This document shows positions 18,992 to 28,250 of a stretch of DNA of 64,000 nt, piece after piece. Position numbers and translations under genes: made by a program. This stretch comes from JADJOY01 sp046331705 [NCBI: bacterium] (lineage in GTDB: Bacteria > JADJOY01). The notes under the pieces are model-generated. The model was not told the origin of the DNA. It saw nothing but the letters and a program-made list of their open reading frames with translations, and did not search any database. The DNA lies in assembly GCA_046331705.1 (NCBI GenBank), contig JAXLQJ010000025.1, forward strand, positions 1-64,000, in the 5' to 3' direction. The first letter of the stretch is position 1, and the number at the start of each line of letters is the position of its first letter.

Positions 18992-20383
18992 ATGCGATTC
19001 CAATCCCAGCGTGTCGCGTGGTGGTTCTTCGCCACCTCGATGCTCTTGCTCGGGCTGCAGCTCGTCTACGGCTTCATCATGGCGTTCGCGCACGCCGGCT
19101 ACGACGTCTTGCACGCGTGGATCCCCTTCAACGCCGCGCGCGCGGTGCACACCAACCTGCTGGTGATGTGGCTCCTGAGCGGCTTCATGGGGGCGGCGTA
19201 CTTCATCATCCCGGACGAGTCGGGGCGCGAGCTCTACTGGCCCAAGCTCGCGTACGTCCAGCTCGCGGCGTTCGTGGCCGTCGGGGTGACGGCCATCGTC
19301 GGCTACCACTTCGGCTGGTGGGAGGGGCGCAAGTTCCTGGAGATCCCGCGCCCGCTCGACTACCTGGTGGTGGTCGACGTGCTGCTCTTCGTCGCCAACA
19401 TCGGCATGACCGTGTGGACCGGGAAGCGCTTCACGACCACCAGCCTGGTGCTCTTCTTCGGGCTCTTGATGGCGGCGCTGCTCTACCTGCCCGGCATGAT
19501 CCCCACCACCAACCAGACCGTCGACAGCTACTGGCGCTGGTGGGTGGTCCACCTGTGGGTGGAGGGCGTGTGGGAGCTCATCATGGGCGGCATCCTCGCG
19601 TACCTGCTCATCAAGCTCACCGGTGTGGATCGCGAGCTGGTCGAGAAGTGGCTCTACGTGATCGTCGGATTCACGTTTCTCTCGGGGGTGCTGGGCACGG
19701 GCCACCACTACTACTGGATCGGCACGCCGCGGTACTGGCTCATGGTGGGCGGTGTCTTCTCGGCGCTCGAGCCGGTCGCGTTCCTCGGCATGGCGATCTA
19801 CGCGATCTCGATGGCCAAGCGCGGCGGTCGCACCCAGACCAACCGCGTGGCGCTGTCGTGGAGCGTCGGCTGCGCGGTGATGAGCTTCGTGGGCGCCGGC
19901 TTCCTCGGCTTCGCGCACACGCTGCCGCAGGTGAATCTCTACACCCACGGCACGCTCGTCACGGCGATGCACGGGCACATGGCGTTCTGGGGTGCCTACG
20001 CGATGCTGGTGCTCGCGATCATCGCGTACACGCTGCCGCTGCTCACCGGCCGCGACCGCGTGGACACGGCGCCGTCGGTGTTCGCGTTCTGGACCTCCAA
20101 CATCGGCATGATCGCGATGACCTTGGCGTTCGCGGTCGCGGGAGTCGTGCAGGTCACGCTGGAGCGGCGCGCCGGCATGGACTTCATGGCGGTGCAGACG
20201 GAGATCCAGATCCATTTCGTGGGCCTGATCCTGGCGGCCTCGCTCTTCACGCTCGGCATCGGTGCCTTCGTCTGGACGTTCATCCGCAGCGGCATGCCTG
20301 TCGGTCGCGTGACGCCGTCACTGGTGCTCGACGAGGAACCCGTCGCGGCGCAGACGCTGGGCCGCGCCGTGAGCCATGCCTGA
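18992..20383 (+). CDS. norB: nitric oxide reductase catalytic subunit NorB
   Basis: The 12-helix haem-copper-oxidase-superfamily subunit that reduces NO to N2O at a haem b3/FeB centre. The 463-residue length is standard for cytochrome-c-dependent NorB (not the longer quinol type). The metal-binding residues are visible: HTNLLVMW for a haem b His, VHLWVEGVWE with the FeB His and the conserved Glu, GHHYYWIG with two FeB His, and YTHGTLVTAMHGHMAFWG with the haem b3 and b His. Its stop region overlaps norQ by 8 bp. Confidence 0.97.
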   Translation: MRFQSQRVAWWFFATSMLLLGLQLVYGFIMAFAHAGYDVLHAWIPFNAARAVHTNLLVMWLLSGFMGAAYFIIPDESGRELYWPKLAYVQLAAFVAVGVTAIVGYHFGWWEGRKFLEIPRPLDYLVVVDVLLFVANIGMTVWTGKRFTTTSLVLFFGLLMAALLYLPGMIPTTNQTVDSYWRWWVVHLWVEGVWELIMGGILAYLLIKLTGVDRELVEKWLYVIVGFTFLSGVLGTGHHYYWIGTPRYWLMVGGVFSALEPVAFLGMAIYAISMAKRGGRTQTNRVALSWSVGCAVMSFVGAGFLGFAHTLPQVNLYTHGTLVTAMHGHMAFWGAYAMLVLAIIAYTLPLLTGRDRVDTAPSVFAFWTSNIGMIAMTLAFAVAGVVQVTLERRAGMDFMAVQTEIQIHFVGLILAASLFTLGIGAFVWTFIRSGMPVGRVTPSLVLDEEPVAAQTLGRAVSHA

Positions 20384-21176
20384 GGGCGCGCCTACCGGAT
20401 CGAACGGCGCGCCCTGGTACCGCGCCGTCGGCGACGAGGTCGACACCTTCCGCAGCGCGTGTCGCGCCGGGCTGCCAGTCTTGCTCAAGGGGCCGACCGG
20501 CTGCGGCAAGTCGCGACTGGTCGAGGCGATGGCGCACGAGCTGGGCCGACCGCTGGTGACGGTGGCGTGCAACGACGAGACCAGCGCCGCGGATCTGCTC
20601 GGGCGCTGGCTGGTGAAGGGCGGCGACACGATCTGGCAGGACGGGCCGGTGACGCGCGCGGTTCGCGACGGGGCCGTGCTCTACCTCGACGAGGTCGCCG
20701 AAGCGCGCGAGGACGTGATCGTGGTGCTGCACCCGCTCGCCGATCATCGCCGCGAGCTGCTCATCGATCGCCGCGACGAGCGCCTGGTGGCGCCGCCCGC
20801 GTTCCAGCTCGTCGTGAGCTTCAACCCTGGCTACCGCAAGGGATTGAAGGACCTGAAGCCGTCGACCCGGCAACGCTTCGTGGGAATCGCGATGGATTAC
20901 CCGCCCGCGGCCGTCGAGGAGGAAGTGGTTCGGGTGGAGGCCGGCTGCGAAGCGGCCACGGCCAAGCGATTGGTGGCGTTGGCGCGCAAGGTGCGATCGC
21001 TCGACGAGCTGGCGCTGCCCGAGACCGCCTCCACGCGCCTCCTGGTGGCGGCGGGGCGGCTGATTCGCTCCGGCTTGGCGGCGCGAATCGCGTGCGACGT
21101 GGCGCTGATTCAGCCGCTCACCGACGATCCCGAGACCGTGCGCGCGCTGCGCGATCTCGCGAGCCTGGCGTTTTGA
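20376..21176 (+). CDS. norQ: NorQ, MoxR-type AAA+ ATPase
   Basis: Cytoplasmic AAA+ ATPase needed with NorD to insert the non-haem iron of the NO reductase. The 266-residue protein has Walker A GPTGCGKS (39-46), the Walker B region AVLYLDEVAEA, and the CbbQ/NorQ-type sequence VVSFNPGYRKGLKDLKPSTRQRF with the sensor 1 Asn and arginine finger. It overlaps the norB end by 8 bp and is followed by norD. Confidence 0.95.
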   Translation: MPEGAPTGSNGAPWYRAVGDEVDTFRSACRAGLPVLLKGPTGCGKSRLVEAMAHELGRPLVTVACNDETSAADLLGRWLVKGGDTIWQDGPVTRAVRDGAVLYLDEVAEAREDVIVVLHPLADHRRELLIDRRDERLVAPPAFQLVVSFNPGYRKGLKDLKPSTRQRFVGIAMDYPPAAVEEEVVRVEAGCEAATAKRLVALARKVRSLDELALPETASTRLLVAAGRLIRSGLAARIACDVALIQPLTDDPETVRALRDLASLAF

Positions 21177-21221
21177 TGATCGCGAGGCGGGTCGCGCCGC
21201 GCCGACGAGGGTGACTCGGAA

Positions 21222-23105
21222 TTGGCTTGGGACGAAGCGGTCTTCGGTTGGGTCGCGAACCGCGTCCGAAGCTGGCGCGAGCGTCCCGATGCCGAGCGGC
21301 TGCGCAAGGAATGCCTCGCCGAGCCGCTGCTGCCGCGATTGCACGTGATCGCCGCGGCGGTCGCCGGTCACGAGCTCGCGGTGGCGCTCGCGCCGGACGA
21401 GGGTGGCGCGGGCGGCGGCGTCGTGTTGCTGCCGATCGCGCTGACCGTCGCCGAATCGCCGCTTCGAAACGAACGCTTGTTCGTCTTGCGCGCGGCGCTC
21501 GGGGGCGCCGTCGTGCGTGCGGGTCTCGCCGCGACCGACGACGGCGATGCCGAGCTGCTCGCGGCGATCGGTTCGGTCGAGGCCGGGCTCCGCGACGAGC
21601 TTCCCGGCTGGGGCGAGGAGCGCGACGCGGTGGCGGAATCGCTGCTCGCTGGCCGTCCCGCGATCGCGGCGCTGCCCGCTCGCGCAGCCGTGCTCGAAGC
21701 CGTCGTGCGCGCGCGACTCGGCGCCGATCCGCTGCAGCTACGCGGCGAGCTGGCGGCGCAATGGCGCGCGGCGTTCGACGACCTGCTCGCCGGGGATCCG
21801 GCCGTGGCGGCGCTTCGCGGCGTGCGCGCGGCGCCGGTGGCGCTCTGGGGGCGCTTGTTGCGCCCGTCGGCCACGGCGCCGATCGCGCGGCGCGGGGAGG
21901 ACGCCGGCGAGCAGCCGCGCACCGGTGCGACCGAGCGCCGCGGCCGCCCCCGTCGGCCCCCCAAGCGCGCCGCCCTCGACACCCGCGAGGAGCAGGAGAA
22001 CCCGCTCACCCACAGCTTCGAGAAGGTCCACACCGCCGAGGACTACCAAGGCGGCAGCAAACGGGCCGACGGCGCCGACGAGCTCGACGCCCAGCACGCG
22101 GCGCTCGAGGAGCTCGACCTCGACACGGTCGTCGTCTCGTCCACGCCGACCCATTCCGTGTATCGAGCCGATGCGCTCTTCCTGAGCGGCGGCGAGGACG
22201 GCGGCGCCGCTCGCGGGACGCTCGCCTACGACGAGTGGGATGGCGTGCGCCGGCGCTACCTGTCCCGCTATTGCCGGCTGTCGGTCGTGGGCCCGCCCTC
22301 GAACGCAGCGGCGGGCGCGGCCTTGTGGGCGCGCGTGATGCGCGAGCAACGCCGCGCCACCGAGCATCTGCGCCGCGAGATGTTGCGCCTCGAGACGGCG
22401 TTGCGCTGGCGCACCCGCCAGCCCGACGGTCCCGAGGTCGACATCGACTCGGTGGTGGAGCGCGAAGCGTCGCTCGCCGCGGGCCACGAGGGGCCGGATC
22501 GTCTCTACGTGTCGCGTCGCCGCCGGGGCCACGAGCTCGCGGTCTTGCTGCTCCTCGACGCGAGCATGTCCACGGATGGCTGGGTGCGAGACCGGCGCGT
22601 TCTCGATACCGAGCGCGACGCGGCGGTGGTGATCGCCGCCGCGCTCGAGGGCTGGGTGAACGAGATCGGGGTCGCGGCGTTCATGAGCTTCTCCCACGAC
22701 GATTGCCGCTTCGTCGCGGTGAAGGGGTTCGACGAGCCGTGGACCGCTGGCCTCGCGCGGCTGGCGAGCGTCGAGCCGGCGGGATACACGCGCATCGGCC
22801 CCGCGCTGCGCCATGGCACCGAGCGACTCGGCCGCTGCGCCGCCAAGCGCAAGCTCCTGCTCTTGCTCACCGACGGCAAGCCCACCGACACCGATCGCTA
22901 CGAGGGGCGGCACGGCGAGGGAGACGTGCGCCAAGCGATCCGCGAGGCCCGGCGCGTGGGTGTGGACGTGTTCGCGTTCGCCGTCGATCCGCGGGCGCGC
23001 AAGCAGCTGCCGGCGATGTTCGGCCACCAGAACTTCGCTGGTCTCGAATCTCCCGAGAAGCTCGCCAGCGCGGCCACCGAGCTCTGTGCCCGGTTGCGCG
23101 CGTGA
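21222..23105 (+). CDS. norD: NorD, VWA-domain NO-reductase activation protein
   Basis: Partner of NorQ in maturing NO reductase. The 627-residue protein has a helical N-terminal half, a charged linker (about 215-260), and a C-terminal von Willebrand A domain with the MIDAS motif DASMS (447-451 region) followed by GYTRIGPALRH and LLTDGKPTD. The start is unusual: an in-frame stop at 21177-21179 leaves no ATG or GTG before the conserved N-terminus, so the TTG at 21222 is the best start. It closes the norCBQD operon. Confidence 0.93.
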   Translation: MAWDEAVFGWVANRVRSWRERPDAERLRKECLAEPLLPRLHVIAAAVAGHELAVALAPDEGGAGGGVVLLPIALTVAESPLRNERLFVLRAALGGAVVRAGLAATDDGDAELLAAIGSVEAGLRDELPGWGEERDAVAESLLAGRPAIAALPARAAVLEAVVRARLGADPLQLRGELAAQWRAAFDDLLAGDPAVAALRGVRAAPVALWGRLLRPSATAPIARRGEDAGEQPRTGATERRGRPRRPPKRAALDTREEQENPLTHSFEKVHTAEDYQGGSKRADGADELDAQHAALEELDLDTVVVSSTPTHSVYRADALFLSGGEDGGAARGTLAYDEWDGVRRRYLSRYCRLSVVGPPSNAAAGAALWARVMREQRRATEHLRREMLRLETALRWRTRQPDGPEVDIDSVVEREASLAAGHEGPDRLYVSRRRRGHELAVLLLLDASMSTDGWVRDRRVLDTERDAAVVIAAALEGWVNEIGVAAFMSFSHDDCRFVAVKGFDEPWTAGLARLASVEPAGYTRIGPALRHGTERLGRCAAKRKLLLLLTDGKPTDTDRYEGRHGEGDVRQAIREARRVGVDVFAFAVDPRARKQLPAMFGHQNFAGLESPEKLASAATELCARLRA

Positions 23106-23132
23106 GCGCAGCTCGCGCGCCGCGGTAGCGTG

Positions 23133-23837
23133 TCAGCCGAGCTGGTAGAAGAGCACGGCGCTCAGGACCAACCCCGCCCCGATCGCGAACGCGCGGCCCG
23201 CCTTCCACCAGCGCGGCATCCCGCCGTCGGCGTCGCGCTCGGGATTGCCGGCGAGGAGCTGGAAGAAACCCACCAGCACGGCCGGTGGCGCGGCCAGCAA
23301 AGCCTTGGGCTCGTACTCGCCGCTCGGAAGCGAGAAGTACTCCATGCCGGCCAAGCCAGCGCCACAGAGGAGCGCGAGCGCGCCCACCACCCGCGGGTCG
23401 ACGCCGCTCGCCTCGAGCGTGGTGCGGCGCTCGGCGATCGCCTTGTTCCGTTCGTACGCCGCGTCCGCGAGCGATCTCGACTCGACGGGGACCGGCGCGT
23501 CGCTGGCCTCGCCACCGAGCGCTGCTTCCAGCTCGGCGAGCTCCGCGTCGAAGAATGCCCGGTCGGCGTCGGTCACGAGCTGACCGAAGGTGGAGATCGC
23601 GTACTGGACGCGAAGCTGGGAGTGGCTCGAGCCGTGGCGGCGGATCGCGATGGTCACCGCCGCGAGCATGCCGTCGGGCGCAGTGGCGAACAGCGACCTG
23701 AGCCTGTTGCTGCGTCGGAAGACGAGTGGGTTGCCGCCGTCGACCATCGCGAAGCCGGCGGCGCTCAGGAACGACTCCACGCGCCGGCGTGCATCGTTGG
23801 GCGAAAGCGTGACGGTGAAGGTGCGCTCGAGCTCCAT
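23133..23837 (-). CDS. hypothetical membrane protein
   Basis: I do not recognise a function. The 234-residue protein has a soluble alpha/beta N-terminal half (1-95), an amphipathic coil-like region rich in Glu/Ala (about 95-140), and two or three hydrophobic segments near the C-terminus (VVGALALLCGAGLAGM, ALLAAPPAVLVGFFQLLAG and FAIGAGLVLSAVLFY). The ATG at 23837 has GGAGG 8 nt upstream; another ATG at 23894 is in frame. It is convergent with norD and divergent from the next gene. Confidence 0.75.
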   Translation of the reverse strand: MELERTFTVTLSPNDARRRVESFLSAAGFAMVDGGNPLVFRRSNRLRSLFATAPDGMLAAVTIAIRRHGSSHSQLRVQYAISTFGQLVTDADRAFFDAELAELEAALGGEASDAPVPVESRSLADAAYERNKAIAERRTTLEASGVDPRVVGALALLCGAGLAGMEYFSLPSGEYEPKALLAAPPAVLVGFFQLLAGNPERDADGGMPRWWKAGRAFAIGAGLVLSAVLFYQLG

Positions 23838-23987
23838 GGCCGTGGCCTCCGGCGCTGCAGCGGAAACCGCTTCGATCGAGGAGCCCGAGCGCATCACATC
23901 GGCAAGCTCGGATGCAAGACTCGGAGGCACACGAACGTGCGGATCGCCCTCGCGGATCGTGGTATGGGTGCGGGCACCGAGGTGAGC

Positions 23988-24461
23988 ATGCGACTCGTGG
24001 TGCGGGAGGAAACCGTCGTCGAGACGACGCCCGAGGCGGTGTGGCGGGTCCTCGCCGACCCCGCGCGGCGCGGCGAGTGGAACGAGAAGATCGTGCGCGT
24101 GGAACGCGCCCGCGGCGGCGTGCCGCGAGTGGGCGAGCGCTACCGGCTCAGGTACCGGCTCGGCCGACACGAGCGCGAGATGGATGCCGAGGTGGAGGCG
24201 TGCGAGGCACCGCTGCGGCTCGCGGTTCGCGAGCGACCCGCGCGCGATCCCGATCCCGCGCGTTCGGTGCTGCTCACGTGGCGGCTCGAGCCCGTCGGCG
24301 GCGGCGTGCGCATCGTGCAGCTCGTCGACATCAGCCACGCACCGATGGCGTGGCCGATCAAGCTGCTCATGTGGATCATGGCGCGCATCGGCAAGCCGCA
24401 GGGTGCGACGGTGGTCGAGACGCTCGGCGAGCTGGTGCTGACCGAGCCGACGCCGCAGTGA
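23988..24461 (+). CDS. SRPBCC (START-like) family protein
   Basis: A 157-residue polyketide-cyclase/START-type fold that binds a hydrophobic ligand in a deep cavity. The N-terminus, EETVVETTPEAVWRVLADPARRGEWN, is characteristic of the family. Near the end is a moderately hydrophobic helix (APMAWPIKLLMWIMARIG). The ligand and role are unknown. The ATG at 23988 has GAGG five bases upstream; another in-frame ATG lies 8 codons earlier at 23964. Confidence 0.82.
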   Translation: MRLVVREETVVETTPEAVWRVLADPARRGEWNEKIVRVERARGGVPRVGERYRLRYRLGRHEREMDAEVEACEAPLRLAVRERPARDPDPARSVLLTWRLEPVGGGVRIVQLVDISHAPMAWPIKLLMWIMARIGKPQGATVVETLGELVLTEPTPQ

Positions 24462-24497
24462 CGCGGGTGGCGAGCGCGATCGAAGCGAAGCACCTCG

Positions 24498-24920
24498 TCA
24501 GAAGCGCTTCTCGATCTCGCTCTGGAGATCCTCGGCGCAGCGCCGCGCCGTGAGCCCTTCCTTCGTGATCCGCACGGTGGTCGCGTCGCCCTCGGCGCGA
24601 GCCTTGGCGGCGCCGGCGCTCCACGCGCCGTCGACGTCGCATTGGATCTCGAGCGAGCGCGTTCCCGGCGGCACGGTGATGCGCACCTGGTAGGGCCCGA
24701 CGTGTCCCGACACCGTGCCGGCCCGCGCGTCGCTGGCCTCGAGTCGGCCGTAGCTCGTGAGCGCCTGGCTGGCCGCGCGAAGGATCGCCGTCGAGTCGGA
24801 CTCGAAGTAGCGTGCGCTGAGCGAGTGGTGCTCGCTGCCGGCGCCCGCGGCGCAGCCCGCCGAGCTCGCCAGCGCGGCGGCGAGCGCCAGCGCCCGAGCC
24901 GCTCTCGTGTGTTGCATCAT
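24498..24920 (-). CDS. small hypothetical lipoprotein
   Basis: A 140-residue lipoprotein with signal peptide and lipobox SAGC (Cys23). The mature part is an alpha/beta domain with no motif I recognise. Its start overlaps the stop of the upstream hydrolase gene by 4 bp (24917-24920), so the two are translationally coupled. It is the last gene of a three-gene leftward operon. Confidence 0.78.
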   Translation of the reverse strand: MMQHTRAARALALAAALASSAGCAAGAGSEHHSLSARYFESDSTAILRAASQALTSYGRLEASDARAGTVSGHVGPYQVRITVPPGTRSLEIQCDVDGAWSAGAAKARAEGDATTVRITKEGLTARRCAEDLQSEIEKRF

Positions 24921-25906
24921 GGCTCCACTCCCTCGCTCATCCCCTGGCTCAGCGCACCGGATGCGAGATCGGCGGCGACGCCGGCGTGAACGAGCGCGTC
25001 GTCCCAGCGATCGCTGCCGTAGAGATACTTGTCGAACCACATGGTTGCGTACTTCGCGCCCAGCCGGTGCTGCTCCGCGTAGCTGGTGGTGGGCGGGCAA
25101 TCGACTGGCACGAGGTCGAAGATGATCGGGGCGGAGAGCGTCGCGAGGTCCTCGTTGATGTAGCCGATGTGATTACCGCCGTTGATCTCCAGGTATTGCT
25201 TGGTCGCGGGGATCGCGTCGTAGTACGCGAGCGGTCCTGCCGCGGGAACCAGGCAGTCGCGCGAGCCGCGCTGGATCTGGGTGGGGACGCCGATCGCGCG
25301 CGTGGCCGCGAGCGTGTCGTCGAAGATGAACGAGCCCACGTCGCTCCAGCCCGGCGCCAGCGCCACGATGGCGCGGAAGAGCGTCTCGGTGCCGGCGATC
25401 TCCAGCGCGCCGGCACCGCCCATCGAGAGCCCGATGGCGCCGAGTCGTGTGTCGTCCACCTGGCCGGCGAGCGGCGAGTCGGCGCGCAAGGACTCTCGGA
25501 CGAGGAGCTCGGCGCCGCCACTGAACCCACGCGCCCACTCCGTGGGGTCCGGGAGGAGCGGGTTCGGCGGAGTCACGCCGAGCACCAGGTAGCCGTGGCT
25601 CGCGAGGTGCGTCGAGAGCCAGGTCATCATGGGGGCGGTGGCCACGAAGCCGTTGAGCAGCACCACCGTCGGCCACGGTTGCGACGAGCCATCGTCCGCG
25701 GGCACGAACGCCGTGGCGTCGAAGATCCCGTACGCGGGGTCGTCGAAGCTCGTCTGCCACCGCGTGTAGCTGAAGGCACCCGGTCGTTCGGGATCGGAAA
25801 GGGCCGCCGTGCGCGCGGTACCGTTCGAGGCACCGCCGCACGACGCCAGCGCCAAGAGCGCCGTCATCAGCGCTGCTCGGCACGACCCGGGACGCGACGC
25901 GCTCAT
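24917..25906 (-). CDS. alpha/beta hydrolase lipoprotein
   Basis: A 329-residue secreted lipid-anchored hydrolase (signal with lipobox ASC). The nucleophile sits in GLSMGG and the His in NGGNHIGYINE. The organisation resembles dienelactone-hydrolase-like, PAF-acetylhydrolase-like and polyester-hydrolase-like enzymes, with VVLLNGFVATAPMMTWL around the oxyanion hole. The substrate is unknown. It overlaps the gene upstream by 4 bp (25903-25906) and the gene downstream by 4 bp, forming a tightly coupled three-gene operon. Confidence 0.86.
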   Translation of the reverse strand: MSASRPGSCRAALMTALLALASCGGASNGTARTAALSDPERPGAFSYTRWQTSFDDPAYGIFDATAFVPADDGSSQPWPTVVLLNGFVATAPMMTWLSTHLASHGYLVLGVTPPNPLLPDPTEWARGFSGGAELLVRESLRADSPLAGQVDDTRLGAIGLSMGGAGALEIAGTETLFRAIVALAPGWSDVGSFIFDDTLAATRAIGVPTQIQRGSRDCLVPAAGPLAYYDAIPATKQYLEINGGNHIGYINEDLATLSAPIIFDLVPVDCPPTTSYAEQHRLGAKYATMWFDKYLYGSDRWDDALVHAGVAADLASGALSQGMSEGVEP

Positions 25907-26346
25907 TTCAGCGTGAGCTCGCGGCCGAGCTTCTCGCCGATGATCTCGCGCACCTCGCCGCGCTGGGTGGCTTTCTCGTCGGCCTTGGCCATCGAGCCGG
26001 CGAGCTTCTCGATCACGCCGCGGCTCTTCTCGTCCAGGCCGTCGAGGGCGGCCATGTTCTTGTACTCGACGACCAGCATCAGGTCCCAGTCGTCGCGATT
26101 CGCCGACGTGGAGCTGACGATCCGGTACGAGAGGATGAGGCCCTCTTTCTTGAGCGCCTCGTTCATCGCCTTCCAGTCGGTGGACAGGAACTTCATGTAC
26201 TGATCGAAGCCGCCCGGCTTGATCCGGACGTACGTCATGTCGAGAACGGAACCCTCGGTGTAGGGCGTGTCGTCGGCGCGGCCCACACCGATCACTCCGA
26301 GGACCAGCAGCAGCGCGACGAAAGCACGTTGAATCGTTCGGCTCAT
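25903..26346 (-). CDS. hypothetical secreted protein
   Basis: A 147-residue exported protein with a clear cleavable signal peptide (MSRTIQRAFVALLLVLGVIG...RADD). The mature domain (YTEGSVLDMTYVRIKPGGF...) resembles a dimeric ferredoxin-like small domain, but I cannot name the family. Its ATG at 26346 follows GGAG. It begins the leftward operon with the hydrolase and lipoprotein, so all three products probably act in the cell envelope together. Confidence 0.8.
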   Translation of the reverse strand: MSRTIQRAFVALLLVLGVIGVGRADDTPYTEGSVLDMTYVRIKPGGFDQYMKFLSTDWKAMNEALKKEGLILSYRIVSSTSANRDDWDLMLVVEYKNMAALDGLDEKSRGVIEKLAGSMAKADEKATQRGEVREIIGEKLGRELTLK

Positions 26347-26433
26347 GATGGAGCTCCTTTCGACGCGACCTTACAGCAGCACGCCGCCAGGTGCGCAACC
26401 CAAAAGCGCATGGCCGAGGCGCTCGCCCGTCGC

Positions 26434-27264
26434 TCAGCCGCGCGCGAGGCGAATCAGCAGGCTCGCGATCACGAGGTCCGTCGCGACGTGCGCGAGCCAG
26501 GGCGCCAGCAGGCCGCGTCCGCGGTGCCGCAGCGCGCCGAGCATCGCCCCATAGACCGACGCGAGCGCGACGCCGACCGCGCCGCGGGGAAAGCCGTGGA
26601 GGTGGATGGCCCCGAATGCCAGCGCTTGGAGCGCGATCGCCGGTGCCGGCGGCAGCACGCGGACGAGCGCGCCCTGAAGCACGCCGCGGTACACCGCCTC
26701 CTCGATGGCCGCGTTCCAGAGCGCGAACGCGCTCGCGCCGAGGACCAGCGCGCCGAGCGGCCAGTCGGGCACGAAGTCGCGAACCAGGTCGGCCACGTCG
26801 GGGTGCAGCGCGCGATGCCAGCCCAGGAGCGCCGCCCCGGATACGACGGCGATGCCGAGGATCGCGGCAACGAGCGGCGGCGAGAGCGCGCCGCGGGTCA
26901 GCCATCCGGCTTCGGCGCGCAGCCACGGCACCGCGCGGACGAGGCACCCGTGGATCGCCAGCGCGACCGGCAGCACCACCTGGCTCGGCCCGACGCCGAT
27001 CGCGGCGAGCAGAGCGCACGCGAGTCCGAGCAGGCCGACACTCGTGGCCGCGGGCGCGCGCCACCGCATGGCCGCGAGGGTCGCCGTGCCGAGGGCGGCG
27101 AGCGCGATCCGCGCCAGGCTCGCAGGCGCGAGCGGCAGCACGGTCACCGTCGCGGTGAGGGCCAGCACCAGCGCCCGCTCGGCCTGGGCGCCGGCGCGGA
27201 CCGGTGGAGTCGGGGTGAACGGCATCGACGAATCCGAGCGAGCGTGGACCTCGCGGTCGCTCAT
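26434..27264 (-). CDS. CPBP-family intramembrane metalloprotease
   Basis: A 276-residue polytopic membrane protein of the CAAX-protease/bacteriocin-processing (Abi) family. The diagnostic Glu-Glu-x3-Arg motif is present as EEAVYRG near residue 188, followed by the His in FGAIHLHGFPRG and the C-terminal LAHVATDLVIA. About eight hydrophobic helices precede and flank the motifs. The substrate is unknown. The start used is the ATG at 27264; the in-frame ATG at MPFTPTP about 14 codons later is an alternative. Confidence 0.88.
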   Translation of the reverse strand: MSDREVHARSDSSMPFTPTPPVRAGAQAERALVLALTATVTVLPLAPASLARIALAALGTATLAAMRWRAPAATSVGLLGLACALLAAIGVGPSQVVLPVALAIHGCLVRAVPWLRAEAGWLTRGALSPPLVAAILGIAVVSGAALLGWHRALHPDVADLVRDFVPDWPLGALVLGASAFALWNAAIEEAVYRGVLQGALVRVLPPAPAIALQALAFGAIHLHGFPRGAVGVALASVYGAMLGALRHRGRGLLAPWLAHVATDLVIASLLIRLARG

Positions 27265-27372
27265 CGCTGCCCGACGATAGCTCCCGTGCGTGCCTCCGCG
27301 GCGGGGACTCGCGCGTTGTCACGGGGAATCGCAACCGGCACAATCGCCGCGCGGTCACCAGCGAGGGCGCGG

Positions 27373-28239
27373 ATGCGAGGACGAGCGAGCAGGACGGCGG
27401 AAGTCGTGGCGTTCATGCGTGCGTCGGACCAGCGCCGCGCCAGCGAGCGCCGCATCGTGGACGATCCGTACGCGCACCTCTTCCTCGGCCCGTGGCTCCG
27501 GGGGGCGCTCGCGAGCCTCGAGCGCACCGGCCGCCTCGGTGAGCGGGGCGAGCAGCTCTTCCCGAACCTGACGACCTACGTGCTCACGCGGCACCGCTTC
27601 ATCGACGATTGCCTCGCCGTGGCGCTGGCGCGCGGACGGTTCGAGCAGCTCGTGCTCCTCGGCGCGGGCTACGACACCCGCGCGTACCGGTTCGCCGATG
27701 CGCTCGACGGACGGCCCACCTTCGAGGTCGATCACCCCGCCACCGGAGACCGCAAGGCGCGAGTGGTGAGGCAGCGCGCCAGCGCTCTGCCGCGAGCGCG
27801 CATCACGCGCGTGCCCATCGACTTCCAATCGCAGGCGCTCGGCGATCGGCTGTTGAGCGAGGGCTTTCGTCGCGGAGCGCGCACCTTCTGGGTCTGGGAG
27901 GGCGTGTCGCCCTATCTCACGCGCGCGGCCGTGAAGGCGACGCTGGCCACCCTTCGCGAGCTGAGCGCGCGCGGCTCGGACCTGGCGATGGACTTCTGGT
28001 TCCTGCTCGATTCGCCCGCGGCGATCGCCACCGCGGTGCGGATGTCGTCGCAGCTGCTTTCGATCCTGGGCGAGCCCGTCACCTTCGGCCTGGACCCCGA
28101 CGACGCCCCCGACTTCATGCGTCGCGCGGGCTTCCGCACCGTGGATCTGGCGCTGCCCGCCGATCTCGAGACGCGCTACGTCCGCGACGCGCGGCGGGTC
28201 TATCCCGCCGACTACCTCCTCCACGCTCGCACCCGTTGA
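27373..28239 (+). CDS. class I SAM-dependent methyltransferase, TIGR00027 (LCMT-like) family
   Basis: A 288-residue methyltransferase of the leucine-carboxyl-methyltransferase-like family that occurs widely in actinobacteria and deltaproteobacteria with unknown substrates. The SAM site is LVLLGAGYDTRAYRF, followed by the family segment FEVDHPATGDRKARVV and WVWEGVSPYLT. The start at 27373 is supported by the conserved SRTAEVVAFMRA N-terminus. It is followed 11 bp later by a lipoprotein hydrolase gene. Confidence 0.88.
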   Translation: MRGRASRTAEVVAFMRASDQRRASERRIVDDPYAHLFLGPWLRGALASLERTGRLGERGEQLFPNLTTYVLTRHRFIDDCLAVALARGRFEQLVLLGAGYDTRAYRFADALDGRPTFEVDHPATGDRKARVVRQRASALPRARITRVPIDFQSQALGDRLLSEGFRRGARTFWVWEGVSPYLTRAAVKATLATLRELSARGSDLAMDFWFLLDSPAAIATAVRMSSQLLSILGEPVTFGLDPDDAPDFMRRAGFRTVDLALPADLETRYVRDARRVYPADYLLHARTR

Positions 28240-28250
28240 GAGAGCTCCCC